A DNA stretch of 36,677 nucleotides from Elioraea sp051860475 (GCF_051860475.1 NZ_JBHYDW010000026.1:1-36677), one strand, 5' to 3'. Counted from the first letter of the stretch, positions 16,386 through 25,819 are shown. Notes: generated by a model from the letters alone, not told the origin. Numbers and translations: made by a program.

Positions 16386-18424
16386 CGCCGCTCGCGCGGG
16401 CGCTCCTGTCGCCGCGGCGCATCGCCCTCGTCGGCGCCTCGGCCGATCCCTCGCGGCTGACCGCGCGCGTGCAGATCCACCTGCGCCGCCACGGCTTCGA
16501 CGGCGAGATCCTGCCGATCAACCCGCGCGCGGAGACGATCCTGGGTGAGCGTGCGTATCCCTCGCTCGACGACGCGCCGGGGCCGATTGACCATGCCTTC
16601 ATCCTGCTCGGCGCGGAGCGCGTCGAGGAGGCGGTCGTCGCCTGCGCGCGCAGGCAGGTTCCGGTGGCGATGATCCTGTCCGACGGTTTCGCTGAATCGG
16701 GCGCCGAGGGCGCGGCACGGCAGGAGCGCCTGCTCGTGGCCGCACGCGCGGGCGGGGTGCGGCTGCTCGGGCCCAACTGCATCGGGCTGATCAACGTGCC
16801 CGCCCGCACCGCCCTCTCGGTCAATGCCGTCCTCGCGATGGAGCCGCCGCTGCCGGCGGGCCGCACCGCGCTGATCAGCCACTCGGGCAGCCTGATCGGC
16901 GCGATCCTGAGCCGCGGGGCCGCGCGCGGGCTCGGCTACTCGGTGCTGGCGGCGACCGGCAACGAGGCCGATCTCGGCGCGGCCGACCTGCTGGCGATGC
17001 TCGCCGAGGACGACGGCACCGACGTGATTGCGCTGTTCCTCGAAACGATTCGCGATCCTGGCGGCCTGCGCGCGGCCGCGGCGTGCGCGTTCGACGCCGG
17101 CAAGGCGGTGATCGCCTACAAGCTCGGCCGCTCGGCATCGGGCGCGGCGATGGCGGTCTCGCATACCGGCGCGGTGGCGGGCGCGGATGCGGCGGTGGAC
17201 GCGCTGCTGGCGGCAAGCGGCATCGCGCGGCTCGACAGTTTCGAAGCGCTGATCGAGGCGGCGCCGCTGTTCGCGTCCGCCCGCCCGCTGGCCACGCCGC
17301 GCCGCGCGATCTCGGTCGTCACGACGACCGGCGGGGCGGCGGCGCTGGTGGTCGATCGCCTCGGGCTTGCCGGGATTGCGGCGGCCGAGGTGCGCGACAT
17401 GACGCTCGCCGGAACGCAGCCGGACCGGATCGCCGAGGCGCTCGGGGCCGCGCTCGCCGATCAGCGATCGGATGCGGCGGTCGCGGTGATCGGCTCGTCG
17501 GCGCAGTTCCGGCCCGAGGACAGCGTGGCCGGCGTGCTGCGCGCGGCGAGCGGGGGGGCGGGCAAGCCCGTCGCCGCCTTCCTCGCACCCGACGCCCCGG
17601 AGAGTGCGCGACGGCTCGCAGCCGCGGGAATCGCCTGCTTCCGCACGCCGGAGGCGGCAGCCGATGCGCTACGGGCACGGATCCTGTGGCGCGTGCCGAC
17701 GGCGGCGGTCGAGGTGGGCGATGTCGCTGAGGCCGCACGAGTGCTCGTCGCCGCGGACGGCCCCGTGCTCGATGAGTGGCAGGCGCGCGCGGTGTTCGCC
17801 GCGCTCGGCGTGCCCGACGGCGGTGCCGAGCTGGTCAGCAGCCCCGACACGATCGATGCGGTTGCGCACCGGCTAGGCTTCCCGCTTGCGCTGAAGGCGG
17901 TCTCGTCCGTCCTGCCGCACAAGACCGAGTCCGGCGCCGTAGCGCTGGACCTGGAGGACGCGGAGGCGCTTCGCACCGCGATCCGTGCGATGCGCGCGCG
18001 GCTGTCCGGCGTCCCTGTGCGGGGGTTCCTGCTCGCGCCGATGCAACGCGGGGTGGGCGAGGCGCTGGTCGGGTTCCGGCGTGATCCGCAGGCCGGCGCT
18101 GTCGTGGTGCTGGGTGCGGGCGGCGTGCTCGCGGAGCTGATGCCGCCGCCGGCGATCGCGCCCGCGCCGCTGTCGCCCGGTCAGGCGCAGACCCTGGTCG
18201 AGGCCGCGCCGCTCGCGCATCTGCGGGGCGCGCGTGGCCGTGACCGTGGCGACCTCGCCGCGCTCGCCGAGACGGTCGCTGCGGTCTCGCGCATCGCCGC
18301 CTTGCCGGAGGTGATGGAGGCGGAGATCAATCCGCTGCTGGTCCGGCGCGAGGGAGAGGGCGTGGCCATGCTGGATGCACTGGTGGTGCGCCGATGGCCC
18401 GCGGCGGAGGAGACCTCCTCATGA
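16382..18424 (+). CDS. NDP-forming acyl-CoA synthetase (acetate-CoA ligase family)
   Basis: A 680-residue single-chain enzyme that interconverts acid + CoA + ATP with acyl-CoA + ADP + phosphate. The order is: CoA-binding domain (about 1-130, ending LLGPNCIGLIN), ligase domains with the phospho-His H261 in AVSHTGAVAG, and a C-terminal ATP-grasp domain from about residue 455 (LKAVSSVLPHKTESGAVAL). All key motifs are intact, in contrast to the PatZ-like paralogue at 8617-11202, and there is no GNAT domain. It is translationally coupled to the acyl-CoA dehydrogenase upstream. The acyl substrate is unknown. Confidence 0.85.
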   Translation: MTPLARALLSPRRIALVGASADPSRLTARVQIHLRRHGFDGEILPINPRAETILGERAYPSLDDAPGPIDHAFILLGAERVEEAVVACARRQVPVAMILSDGFAESGAEGAARQERLLVAARAGGVRLLGPNCIGLINVPARTALSVNAVLAMEPPLPAGRTALISHSGSLIGAILSRGAARGLGYSVLAATGNEADLGAADLLAMLAEDDGTDVIALFLETIRDPGGLRAAAACAFDAGKAVIAYKLGRSASGAAMAVSHTGAVAGADAAVDALLAASGIARLDSFEALIEAAPLFASARPLATPRRAISVVTTTGGAAALVVDRLGLAGIAAAEVRDMTLAGTQPDRIAEALGAALADQRSDAAVAVIGSSAQFRPEDSVAGVLRAASGGAGKPVAAFLAPDAPESARRLAAAGIACFRTPEAAADALRARILWRVPTAAVEVGDVAEAARVLVAADGPVLDEWQARAVFAALGVPDGGAELVSSPDTIDAVAHRLGFPLALKAVSSVLPHKTESGAVALDLEDAEALRTAIRAMRARLSGVPVRGFLLAPMQRGVGEALVGFRRDPQAGAVVVLGAGGVLAELMPPPAIAPAPLSPGQAQTLVEAAPLAHLRGARGRDRGDLAALAETVAAVSRIAALPEVMEAEINPLLVRREGEGVAMLDALVVRRWPAAEETSS

Positions 18425-18891
18425 CAACACGCGAGCCGATCGCCCCGCCGGCGCCGGTCGCCTTCATCGGCCTCGGCGTGATGGCGGCGGCGATGGCGGC
18501 GAATACAGGGCACGCGGGCTTCGCCTTGACGGTGCAGACCCGCACCCGCGTCAAGGCCGCTGCCCTCGACGCCATGGGCGCACGATGCGCCGGCACGCCG
18601 GCCGAGGTGATGCGCGGCCCTGCTCGGCGGCTCGGCGCGCTCCTTCGTACTCGAGAACCACGCGCGGCGGATCATCGACGGCAACGACACGCCCGGCTTC
18701 CGCTCCGAACTGATGCGCAAGGACCTGCGGCTCGCCGCCGCGACCGCGCGTGACCACGGCGGTTCGCCCCGGCGACCGCGCTTGCCGCGCAGATGACGCA
18801 GGCGCCTGTCGCCAGCGGCGGGCAAGCTCGGGACGTGTCGTCGCTTGGCGCCCTGGTCGGCGCGCTCTCGGGGCTGTCCCGGATCGGCTGA
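18421..18891 (+). pseudogene. Broken beta-hydroxyacid dehydrogenase (3-hydroxyisobutyrate dehydrogenase-like) gene
   Basis: An ATG at 18421 overlaps the synthetase stop (ATGA) and opens a Rossmann start, VAFIGLGVMAAAMAANTGH to GTPAEVM. The reading then jumps to another frame near 18615-18626, giving GGSARSFVLENHARRIIDG and LMRKDLRLAAATARDHGG, the C-terminal half of the family. A second shift near 18762-18769 returns to the first frame (PATALAAQMTQAPVASGG to GLSRIG, stop 18889-18891). The middle of the protein, normally more than 100 residues and including the DAPVSGG region and catalytic Lys, is gone. One internal deletion and at least two frame changes make it non-functional. It was once the third gene of the dehydrogenase-synthetase operon. 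Confidence 0.82.
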
Positions 18892-19045
18892 CCTTGCCTG
18901 GCGAGCCGCTGGTGTCTTGATCTGCAACGATCCGGTAGTCGACACCCAGGCATGCGGCGCGCTACATCCTTGGGCCGCCGCCCGGCAGCCTCCCCTCGCT
19001 GACCGCCGTGCGGCCCCCCAACCGGACCGCGACACGCGCTTCTCG

Positions 19046-20446
19046 ATGGCAGTTCCAACCGTCCCAGGACTTTCCGCCGGCCTGGCGCTGCTGGCGACCG
19101 ACGCCGTGCTGCTTGCTCTCGGCTGGCCGATCATCGCAGGGATCGCGCTGATCCCCGTGCCGCCGCAGAACCAGCCGGGGCTGATCCCGCTCCTGATGCA
19201 CCCGCTGGCGTTCCTGCTGTTTCTCTATGCCCTTGGCCTCTACCGCCGCGATGCACTGCTCGAGACGCGCAAGTCGCTCGGTCGCGTCCCGATCGCGGCT
19301 GGGCTCGGCGGTTTGGTCGCTTCGGGCGCCGCATATTTCCTGCCGCCTCCCTTCGCGACCGCGGGGTCGGCGAACCTTCTCGCCGCGGCGATCCTCGGTC
19401 TTGTTCCGCTCGGCTGGTTCGCGCGCATCATCCTGTTCGCGCTGCTCGAACGCGGTGCGTTCCGCCGGCGGCTCATGATCGTCGGCGCCGGGCAGCGGGC
19501 CTGGGACATGGTGTGGCTGCTCAAGCGCGAGGGCCGGACGCTCGGCTTCGACATCACCTTCGTCCACGAGCCGTCGATGGGCGAGATCGATCCGAGGCTT
19601 GCGGAAGATGCTGGCAACCGGATCATCTCCGCATCGCGCGGCTTCCGGACCATCGCGGAGGAGATCGGCACGGACCTGATCGTGGTCGCCCCGGACGAGC
19701 GGCGCGGCATGCCGATGGAGGCGCTGCTGGCCTGCCGCACGGCCGGCTTTCCGGTGTTCGAGTACCACCGCTTCCTCGAGAAGGAGATCGGCCGGGTCGA
19801 CGTGAAGCGGCTCGACTATGGCTGGCTGCTCTACTCGGACGGGTTCACCTTCACGATGGTGGACCTGGTGCTGAAGCGCGCGCTGGACATCGCCGCGAGC
19901 GCGGTCCTGCTGTTCCTCACCGCACCGTTCCTGGCAGCCGCCGCGGTTGCGGTGAAGGCGCAGGATGGCGGGCCGGCACTGTACCGCCAGGAGCGGGTGA
20001 CGCGCGGCGGCCGGGTGTTCCGGATCATGAAGCTCCGCACCATGACGCAGAACGCCGAGCGGCAGGGCGCCGTCTGGGCCCAGGTGGGCGATCCGCGCGT
20101 GACGAAGATCGGCCGGTTCCTGCGCCGCACGCGACTCGACGAGCTGCCGCAGCTGATCAACATCCTCAAGGGCGACATGTCCTTTGTCGGGCCCCGGCCC
20201 GAACGGCCCGAGTTCGTCGCCGAGCTTGCAGCCAAGCTGCCGCTCTACAACGAGCGTCATCTCGTGCACGCGGGGCTCACCGGCTGGGCGCAGATCAACT
20301 ACCCCTACGGCGCCTCGCTCGACGATGCGCGCTCAAAGCTCTCCTATGACCTCTACTACGTGAAGAACTTCAGCGTGCTGTTCGACGTGCTGATCATCCT
20401 CCAGACGCTGCGCGTGGTGCTGTGGCCCGGCGCGGGCGTGCGGTAG
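19046..20446 (+). CDS. Polyprenyl-phosphate sugar-1-phosphate transferase, EpsB/PEP-CTERM-associated type
   Basis: A 466-residue membrane protein. It has four or five N-terminal helices (to about 135), a central nucleotide-binding-like domain (RRLMIVGAGQRAW) and a C-terminal catalytic region: KRALDIAASAVLLFLTAPF, KLRTMTQNAE, the Asp-Glu pair in RRTRLDELPQLINILKGDM, then SFVGPRPERPEF. It transfers a sugar phosphate from a nucleotide sugar to undecaprenyl phosphate, the first step of surface polysaccharide synthesis. The ending HAGLTGWAQINYPYGAS and YDLYYVKN resembles the subfamily found with PEP-CTERM/exosortase systems. The ATG at 19046 directly precedes the first helix; it has no strong ribosome binding site, so the start is less certain. 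No other polysaccharide genes adjoin it here. Confidence 0.82.
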   Translation: MAVPTVPGLSAGLALLATDAVLLALGWPIIAGIALIPVPPQNQPGLIPLLMHPLAFLLFLYALGLYRRDALLETRKSLGRVPIAAGLGGLVASGAAYFLPPPFATAGSANLLAAAILGLVPLGWFARIILFALLERGAFRRRLMIVGAGQRAWDMVWLLKREGRTLGFDITFVHEPSMGEIDPRLAEDAGNRIISASRGFRTIAEEIGTDLIVVAPDERRGMPMEALLACRTAGFPVFEYHRFLEKEIGRVDVKRLDYGWLLYSDGFTFTMVDLVLKRALDIAASAVLLFLTAPFLAAAAVAVKAQDGGPALYRQERVTRGGRVFRIMKLRTMTQNAERQGAVWAQVGDPRVTKIGRFLRRTRLDELPQLINILKGDMSFVGPRPERPEFVAELAAKLPLYNERHLVHAGLTGWAQINYPYGASLDDARSKLSYDLYYVKNFSVLFDVLIILQTLRVVLWPGAGVR

Positions 20447-20447
20447 C

Positions 20448-21794
20448 TCAGGCGCCGGCGACCGTCAGCCCGTCGATCCGGATGGTCGGCGCGTCGGTGC
20501 CGCGCCGGAACCTCAGATCGTCCGCCGGCACGAGGCGCGCGAACATCTCCTTGAGGCTGCCGGCGATGGTGATCTCGCTCACCGGCTCGGCGAGCGCGCC
20601 GTTCCGGATCATGAACCCGGCCGCGCCACGGCTGTAGTCGCCGGTGACCATGTTGATCCCCATGCCGATCAGCTCGGTGACGTAGAGCCCCTCGGCGATG
20701 TCGGCCATCAGCGCCCCGGGCGAGGCTGCGCCCGGCGCGAGCCAGAGATTGGTGGTCGTGGGCGCCGGCACCGAGGACACGCCGCGCGCCGCGTGCCCGG
20801 TCGTCGCCATGCCGAGCATGCGCGCGCTGCGGCAGTCGAGGATCCAGGTCGTCAGAACGCCGTCCTCGATCACCGCGCGCGGCCGGCCCGCGATTCCCTC
20901 CGCGTCGAACGGGCGCGAGCGCAGCCCGCGCCTGCGCGTCGGGTCGTCGTGCACGGTGATGCCCGGCGCGAACAGCCGCGTGCCGAGCGTGTCCTTCAGG
21001 AAGGTCGTGCCACGCGCGACCGCCGCGCCATTCATCGCCGCCGACAGATGCGAGACCAGCGAGGCGGCCACACGCGGATGGTACACGACCGGCATGGTCG
21101 CCGTGCGCGGCCGGCGCGGGTTCAGCCGTGCCACTGCCTGTTCGCCGGCCCGCCTGCCGATCGCGGCGGCGTCATCGAGATCCTCCGCATGCACTGCGGT
21201 GGCATAGTCGTAGTCGCGCTCCATCCCCGTGCCGGTGCCGGCGAGCGCGGTCGCCGAGACGCCGTGACTCGTGCGTGCATAGGCGCCAGCGAAACCGTTC
21301 GAGGCGACGATCGTCACCGCGGCGATGCCCCAGTCGGCCGAGGCGCCCTCGCTGTTGGTCACGCCCGGCACGGCGAGTGCCGCGTCCTCGGCGGTGGCGG
21401 CGCGCGCATCGAGCGTGGCGACGTCGGGCTCGCCGGGCGCGACGAGATCGAGCGCGGCGAGCCGCCCGGCGAGGTCGGCCGCGCCGTCGGGTGCGTCCGC
21501 GAGCCCGGCATGCGGATCCTCGGGCACGGCGCGCGCCATCGCCACCGCGCGCTCGGCAAGGCGGGCGAAGCCGGCGGGGGAGTCGTCGGTGGTCGCGACC
21601 ACAGCCTGGCGCCGGCCGACGAAGACGCGCAGCCCGATGTCGCGGCTCTCCGCGCGCTCCACCTGCTCGAGTGCGCCGAGCCGGCGCTGCACCGAGACCG
21701 ACCGTCCCTCGGCCAGCATCGCTTCGGCAGCGTCGGCGCCGGCGCGCCTCGCCGCCGCGACGAGATCGTCGAGCCGCTCGGCCGCCTCGCTCAC
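20448..21794 (-). CDS. pmbA: PmbA/TldE-family metalloprotease component
   Basis: A 448-residue member of the TldD/PmbA family, which together with TldD degrades modified or unfolded peptides and processes some peptide antibiotics. It carries the family's C-terminal blocks (SVPAPTTTNLWLAPG, GLYVTELIGMGINMVTGDYS, GFMIRNG) and lacks the HExxH zinc motif of TldD, as expected for the non-catalytic TldE/PmbA partner. The start is GTG at 21794, overlapping the stop of the upstream peptidase gene in GTGA. It converges on the sugar transferase gene with one base between stops. No tldD is present in the window. Confidence 0.88.
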   Translation of the reverse strand: MSEAAERLDDLVAAARRAGADAAEAMLAEGRSVSVQRRLGALEQVERAESRDIGLRVFVGRRQAVVATTDDSPAGFARLAERAVAMARAVPEDPHAGLADAPDGAADLAGRLAALDLVAPGEPDVATLDARAATAEDAALAVPGVTNSEGASADWGIAAVTIVASNGFAGAYARTSHGVSATALAGTGTGMERDYDYATAVHAEDLDDAAAIGRRAGEQAVARLNPRRPRTATMPVVYHPRVAASLVSHLSAAMNGAAVARGTTFLKDTLGTRLFAPGITVHDDPTRRRGLRSRPFDAEGIAGRPRAVIEDGVLTTWILDCRSARMLGMATTGHAARGVSSVPAPTTTNLWLAPGAASPGALMADIAEGLYVTELIGMGINMVTGDYSRGAAGFMIRNGALAEPVSEITIAGSLKEMFARLVPADDLRFRRGTDAPTIRIDGLTVAGA

Positions 21795-23062
21795 GCCGCG
21801 ATCCGTTCGGCGATGGCGCCTATCGACGGCAGCGCGCCGATCGGCCCGATCGCGGCAAGGGTGGGGCGGGCGCGGAACATTCGCCGCGCGACGGCAGCGG
21901 CCTGCTCGGCCGTGACGGCGTTGATCCGCGCGACCGTCTCCTCGGTCGGCACGACGCGGCCCCAGGTCGCAATCTGGTGGGCGAGCTGCTCGCAGCGCGC
22001 GCCCGTGCTCTCCAGCGCCATCAGCACCGAAGCCTTGAGCTGCGCCTTGGCGCGGCGGAGCTCGTCCTCGGTGACACCGCGCTGCACGGCGGCGAGCTCG
22101 GCCGACACGACCGGCACCAGTTCCTTCACCTGCTCCTCCCCGGTGCCGGCATAGACGCCGAACAGCCCGTCATCGAGATAGGGCTGCACGAAGGAGGAGA
22201 TCGCGTAGACGAGGCCGCGCTTCTCGCGCACCTCCTGGAACAGCCGGCTGGACATGCCCCCGCCCAGCAGCGTCGAGAGCAGCATCGCCGCGTGGTAGTC
22301 CGGATCGGTGAACGGCACGGCGGGAAAGCCGAGCACAAGATGCACCTGGTCGAGATCGTCCTCCTCGCGCCGCTCGCCGCCCCGGTAGCGCGCCGGCGCC
22401 TCGGGCTCCGGCTCGCCCGCGGGCAGTGCGGTGAAGTGGTGGCGCACGAGATCGAGGAACACGTCGTGGGTGATCGCGCCGGCCGCCGCGACGACGATGC
22501 GCGCCGGCGCGTAGTGGCGGCGCATGAAGCCGATCAGCGCCTCGCGGGGCATCGCGCCGATCGTCGCCTCGGTGCCGAGCGTGGGCAGGCCCATCGGCTG
22601 GTCCGGATAGGCTGCCTCCTGGAAGTGGTCGAACACCAGGTCGTCGGGCGTGTCGTTGGCCTGGCCGATCTCCTGGAGAATCACGCCGCGCTCGCGCTCG
22701 AATTCCTCCGGATCGAACACGGAATGCTGGAGGATGTCGGCGACGATGTCGGTCGCGAGCGCAGCATCCTCCTTCAGCACCTTGGCGTAGAACGCCGTGC
22801 GCTCGCGTGCGGTGTAGGCGTTCAGGTGGCCGCCGACATCCTCGATCTGCTCGGCGATCTGGGCGGCGGTCCGCCGCGCGGTGCCCTTGAACGCCATGTG
22901 CTCGAGGAAGTGCGACACGCCGTTCTCGGTCGCGCGCTCGTGGCGCGTGCCGGCGCCGACATAGGCGCCGAGGCTCACGGTCTCGACGCGCGGCATCGTT
23001 TCAGTCACGACCGTCAGCCCCGAGGGAAGGCGGGTGACCTGAATCGCGGGGTCGATGCTCAT
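21791..23062 (-). CDS. M16-family zinc metallopeptidase (processing-peptidase-like)
   Basis: A 423-residue pitrilysin-family peptidase. The inverted zinc motif HFLEH gives ligands H51 and H55 with catalytic E54, and E131 (GVILQEI) sits at the expected 75-residue distance as third ligand. The C-terminal half has LLGGGMSSRLFQEVREKRGL, the substrate-binding Arg-rich block of active subunits. The protein resembles mitochondrial processing peptidase beta. It starts at an ATG (23062) overlapping the thrC stop by four bases, an arrangement commonly kept next to thrC in alphaproteobacteria. A longer in-frame reading to 24340 lies over thrC and is not credible. Confidence 0.9.
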   Translation of the reverse strand: MSIDPAIQVTRLPSGLTVVTETMPRVETVSLGAYVGAGTRHERATENGVSHFLEHMAFKGTARRTAAQIAEQIEDVGGHLNAYTARERTAFYAKVLKEDAALATDIVADILQHSVFDPEEFERERGVILQEIGQANDTPDDLVFDHFQEAAYPDQPMGLPTLGTEATIGAMPREALIGFMRRHYAPARIVVAAAGAITHDVFLDLVRHHFTALPAGEPEPEAPARYRGGERREEDDLDQVHLVLGFPAVPFTDPDYHAAMLLSTLLGGGMSSRLFQEVREKRGLVYAISSFVQPYLDDGLFGVYAGTGEEQVKELVPVVSAELAAVQRGVTEDELRRAKAQLKASVLMALESTGARCEQLAHQIATWGRVVPTEETVARINAVTAEQAAAVARRMFRARPTLAAIGPIGALPSIGAIAERIAA

Positions 23063-24465
23063 GCGGCGTTCCTCAATGCGGTGCCGCGCACGAGCGCCTC
23101 GATCGCGGCGAGGTCGTTGCGGGCGACGGTGAAGCGCTCGGGGCGGTCGAACAGGTCGGCGAGATGCGGCGGAAGGGCGGGGCGGATGCCGGTGGCACGT
23201 TCCACGGCGTCGGGGAACTTGGCCGGATGCGCGGTCGCGACGGCGATGACGGGCACATCCGTGTCCGTGGGCAGGCGCGCGCGCGCAGCCGCGATGCCGA
23301 TCGCGCTGTGCGGGTCGGCGAGATAGCCGGACGTGCGGTGCAGGCGCGCGATCTCGGCGAGCGTGCCCTCGTCGTCCAGGCGGAAGGGGCGGAACAGCGC
23401 CGCTGCCTCGCGCCACGCGGCGTCGGGAACAGGCATTCGGCCGCCGTCGCGAAAGGTACGCATCGTCTCCGCCGTCGCCTGGCCGTCGCGGCCGAGCAGC
23501 TCGAACAACAGCCGCTCGAAATTGCTGCTCACCTGGATGTCCATGGACGGCGAGAGCGAGGGCTCGACCGCGGCGAGGCGCATGTCGTTCGCTTCGAGGA
23601 AGCGGGCGAGGATGTCGTTGCGGTTCGTGCCGACGATCAGCCGCTCGATCGGCAGGCCCATGCGCCGCGCGGCCCAGGCGGCGAGGACGTTGCCGAAGTT
23701 TCCCGTCGGCACGGCGAAGGCGACCCTGCGCTCCGGCGCCCCGAGCGCGAGCGCGGCCCACGCGTAGTAGGCGATCTGCGCCGCGATCCGCGCCCAATTG
23801 ATCGAATTGACCGCCGAGAGCCGCATCTCGCGGCGGAAGGGCGCATCGGCGAACATCGCCTTCACGAGGTCCTGGCAGTCGTCGAACGAGCCCTCGACGG
23901 CGATGTTGCCGACATTGCCGCTGGCCACCGTGGTCATCTGCCGCCGCTGTACCTCGCTGACGCGCTGATGCGGGTGCAGGATCACGATCGCGAGCCGGTC
24001 GCGATCGCGGCAGGCCTCGATCGCGGCGGAGCCGGTGTCGCCCGAGGTCGCGCCGACGATCGTCACGCGCTCGCCGCGTCGGGCGAGCACATGGTCGAAC
24101 AGCCGCCCCAGAAGCTGGAGCGCGAAATCCTTGAAGGCGAGGGTGGGGCCGTGGAACAGCTCGAGCGCGTACACCCGATGCTCGAGCTGCACCAGCGGCG
24201 CGACGGCGGCGTGGGCGAAGCCGGCATAGGCCTCGCGGCAAAGGCGGGTCAGGGTCGCCTCGTCGATCGCCCCGCCGACGAAGGGGGCCAGGATGCGGGC
24301 GGTCAGTTCGGGGTAGGGCAGGCCGCGCAGCGCGCGCCACTCGGCCGGCGAGAGCCCAGGCCAGGTCTCGGGCACGTAGAGCCCGCCATCCTCGGCGAGG
24401 CCGGCGAGCAGCACGTCACCGAAGCCGAGAACCGGCGCGGCGCCGCGGGTGGAGACATAGCGCAT
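23059..24465 (-). CDS. thrC: Threonine synthase
   Basis: A 468-residue PLP enzyme that converts O-phosphohomoserine to threonine. The PLP lysine is K112 in HGPTLAFKDFALQ; GATSGDTGSAAIE binds substrate phosphate, and VPTGNFGNVLA holds the cofactor phosphate. Length and motifs match the long class of bacterial ThrC. It heads the thrC-M16-pmbA block, whose genes overlap by four bases each. The upstream gene ends 67 bases away with a weak terminator-like hairpin, so thrC may have its own promoter. Confidence 0.95.
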   Translation of the reverse strand: MRYVSTRGAAPVLGFGDVLLAGLAEDGGLYVPETWPGLSPAEWRALRGLPYPELTARILAPFVGGAIDEATLTRLCREAYAGFAHAAVAPLVQLEHRVYALELFHGPTLAFKDFALQLLGRLFDHVLARRGERVTIVGATSGDTGSAAIEACRDRDRLAIVILHPHQRVSEVQRRQMTTVASGNVGNIAVEGSFDDCQDLVKAMFADAPFRREMRLSAVNSINWARIAAQIAYYAWAALALGAPERRVAFAVPTGNFGNVLAAWAARRMGLPIERLIVGTNRNDILARFLEANDMRLAAVEPSLSPSMDIQVSSNFERLLFELLGRDGQATAETMRTFRDGGRMPVPDAAWREAAALFRPFRLDDEGTLAEIARLHRTSGYLADPHSAIGIAAARARLPTDTDVPVIAVATAHPAKFPDAVERATGIRPALPPHLADLFDRPERFTVARNDLAAIEALVRGTALRNAA

Positions 24466-24511
24466 GACCGCCGGACATTAGGGATGGTGGCGGGGGGATG
24501 AAAGGGGGCCG

Positions 24512-24530
24512 GGCGCGGGGCTGCCGCGCC
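24512..24530 (-). terminator. Possible terminator hairpin after the purine permease gene
   Basis: A 7-bp perfect stem (24512-24518 with 24524-24530) and 5-base loop, beginning 2 bases after the permease stop. On the minus strand it is followed by a C-rich then CTTTC stretch, a poor U-tract, so efficiency is doubtful. Confidence 0.3.
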
Positions 24531-24532
24531 GG

Positions 24533-25819
24533 TCACGCCAGCGCGAACTTGAGGCAGAACACGGCCGCGAGGGCCAGCACGGCCGGGTTCGCCTGGTCGA
24601 ACCGGCCGGCGAGCAGCTTGGCCGCAGCGTAGGTGATGAAGCCGAGCCCGATCCCGGTGGCGATCGAGAAGGTGAGCGGCATCGCCAGCGCGCAGACAAC
24701 GGCCGGCGCGTAGTCGGTCGCGTCCTCCCAGTCGAGCTCGGCGAGCCCGCGCGCCATGATGGTCGCGACGTGCAGCAGGGCAGCCGCGGTCGCGTAGGCC
24801 GGGATCATGCCGGCGAGCGGCGAGAAGAACAGCGCGAAGCCGAACAGCGCCGCGACCACCACGGCGGTCAGCCCAGTGCGCCCGCCCACGGCCGCGCCCG
24901 CAGCACTCTCGACATAGCTCGTGGTGTTCGAGGTGCCGATCAGCGCGCCGATCACGGTCGCCGAGGAATCCGCGAGCAGTGCGCGGCCCACGTTCGGCAC
25001 GCGTCCCTCGGCGTCGAGCAGCCCGGCGCGGTGGCACACGCCGACCAGCGTGCCGGCGGTGTCGAACAGGTCGACGAACAGCAGCGACAGCACCGCGACC
25101 AGGAACGGCATCTCGAACATGCGGGAGAAGTCGAGCGCGAACAGGGTCGGCGCCGGCGAGGGCGGGGCGGAGACGATGCCGGTGTAGCTGGTCAGGCCGA
25201 GTGGCAGGTCGAGCAGAGAGACCGCGAGGATGCCGATGATGGTCGCGCCGATCACGCGGCGCTGGGTGAGTGCCACCATCAGCACGAAGCCGAGCAGGCA
25301 GAGCAGCGCCGGCCAGCGGAACAGGTTGCCGAGTGTCACGAAGGTCGCCGGATGCGCGACGACGATGCCCGCGTTCTTCAGCGCGATGATGCCGAGAAAC
25401 AGACCGATCCCGGCCGAGACCGCAAGCTTCAGGCTGCGCGGGATGGCGTTGATGATCGCCTCGCGCACCGGCAGGACGGAGAGGCCCACGAACAGCACGC
25501 CGGAGAGGAACACCGCCGCCAGTGCCTGCTGCCACGTGTAGCCCTGGGCGAGCACCAGTGCGAAGGCGAAATAGGCGTTCAGCCCCATCCCCGGCGCGAG
25601 CGCCACCGGCAGGTTGGCGTAGAGCCCCATGATCGCCGAACCCGCGATCGCCGCGACGGCAGTGGCGACGAACACGGAGTCGCGCGGCATCCCTGCCTCG
25701 CCCAGGATCGCTGGGTTGACGAACAGGATGTAGGCCATGGTGAGGAAGGTGGTGAGGCCCGCCAGCGCCTCGGTGCGCAGGCTGGTGCCTGCGGCGGTCA
25801 GGCCGAAAGTGCGGTCCAC
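24533..25819 (-). CDS. NCS2-family purine (adenine/guanine/hypoxanthine) permease, AzgA/PbuG-like
   Basis: A 428-residue inner-membrane transporter with 12 or more helices. Diagnostic stretches are TFLTMAYILFVNPAILG, LAPGMGLNAYFAF, DLFDTAGTLVGV and GTSNTTSYVESAAG, all typical of the COG2252 proton-coupled nucleobase permeases. The start is GTG at 25819: the open frame upstream has no ATG and is closed by a TAA around 25950. The leader shows nothing I can identify as a purine riboswitch. It sits between thrC and the methyltransferase, an atypical position for this chromosomal block. The substrate is inferred from the family. Confidence 0.88.
   Translation of the reverse strand: MDRTFGLTAAGTSLRTEALAGLTTFLTMAYILFVNPAILGEAGMPRDSVFVATAVAAIAGSAIMGLYANLPVALAPGMGLNAYFAFALVLAQGYTWQQALAAVFLSGVLFVGLSVLPVREAIINAIPRSLKLAVSAGIGLFLGIIALKNAGIVVAHPATFVTLGNLFRWPALLCLLGFVLMVALTQRRVIGATIIGILAVSLLDLPLGLTSYTGIVSAPPSPAPTLFALDFSRMFEMPFLVAVLSLLFVDLFDTAGTLVGVCHRAGLLDAEGRVPNVGRALLADSSATVIGALIGTSNTTSYVESAAGAAVGGRTGLTAVVVAALFGFALFFSPLAGMIPAYATAAALLHVATIMARGLAELDWEDATDYAPAVVCALAMPLTFSIATGIGLGFITYAAAKLLAGRFDQANPAVLALAAVFCLKFALA

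Noticed and set aside
21128..24501. Long plus-strand open frames opposite the M16 peptidase and thrC
   Set aside because: Low-complexity composition and perfect overlap with well-conserved genes on the other strand.
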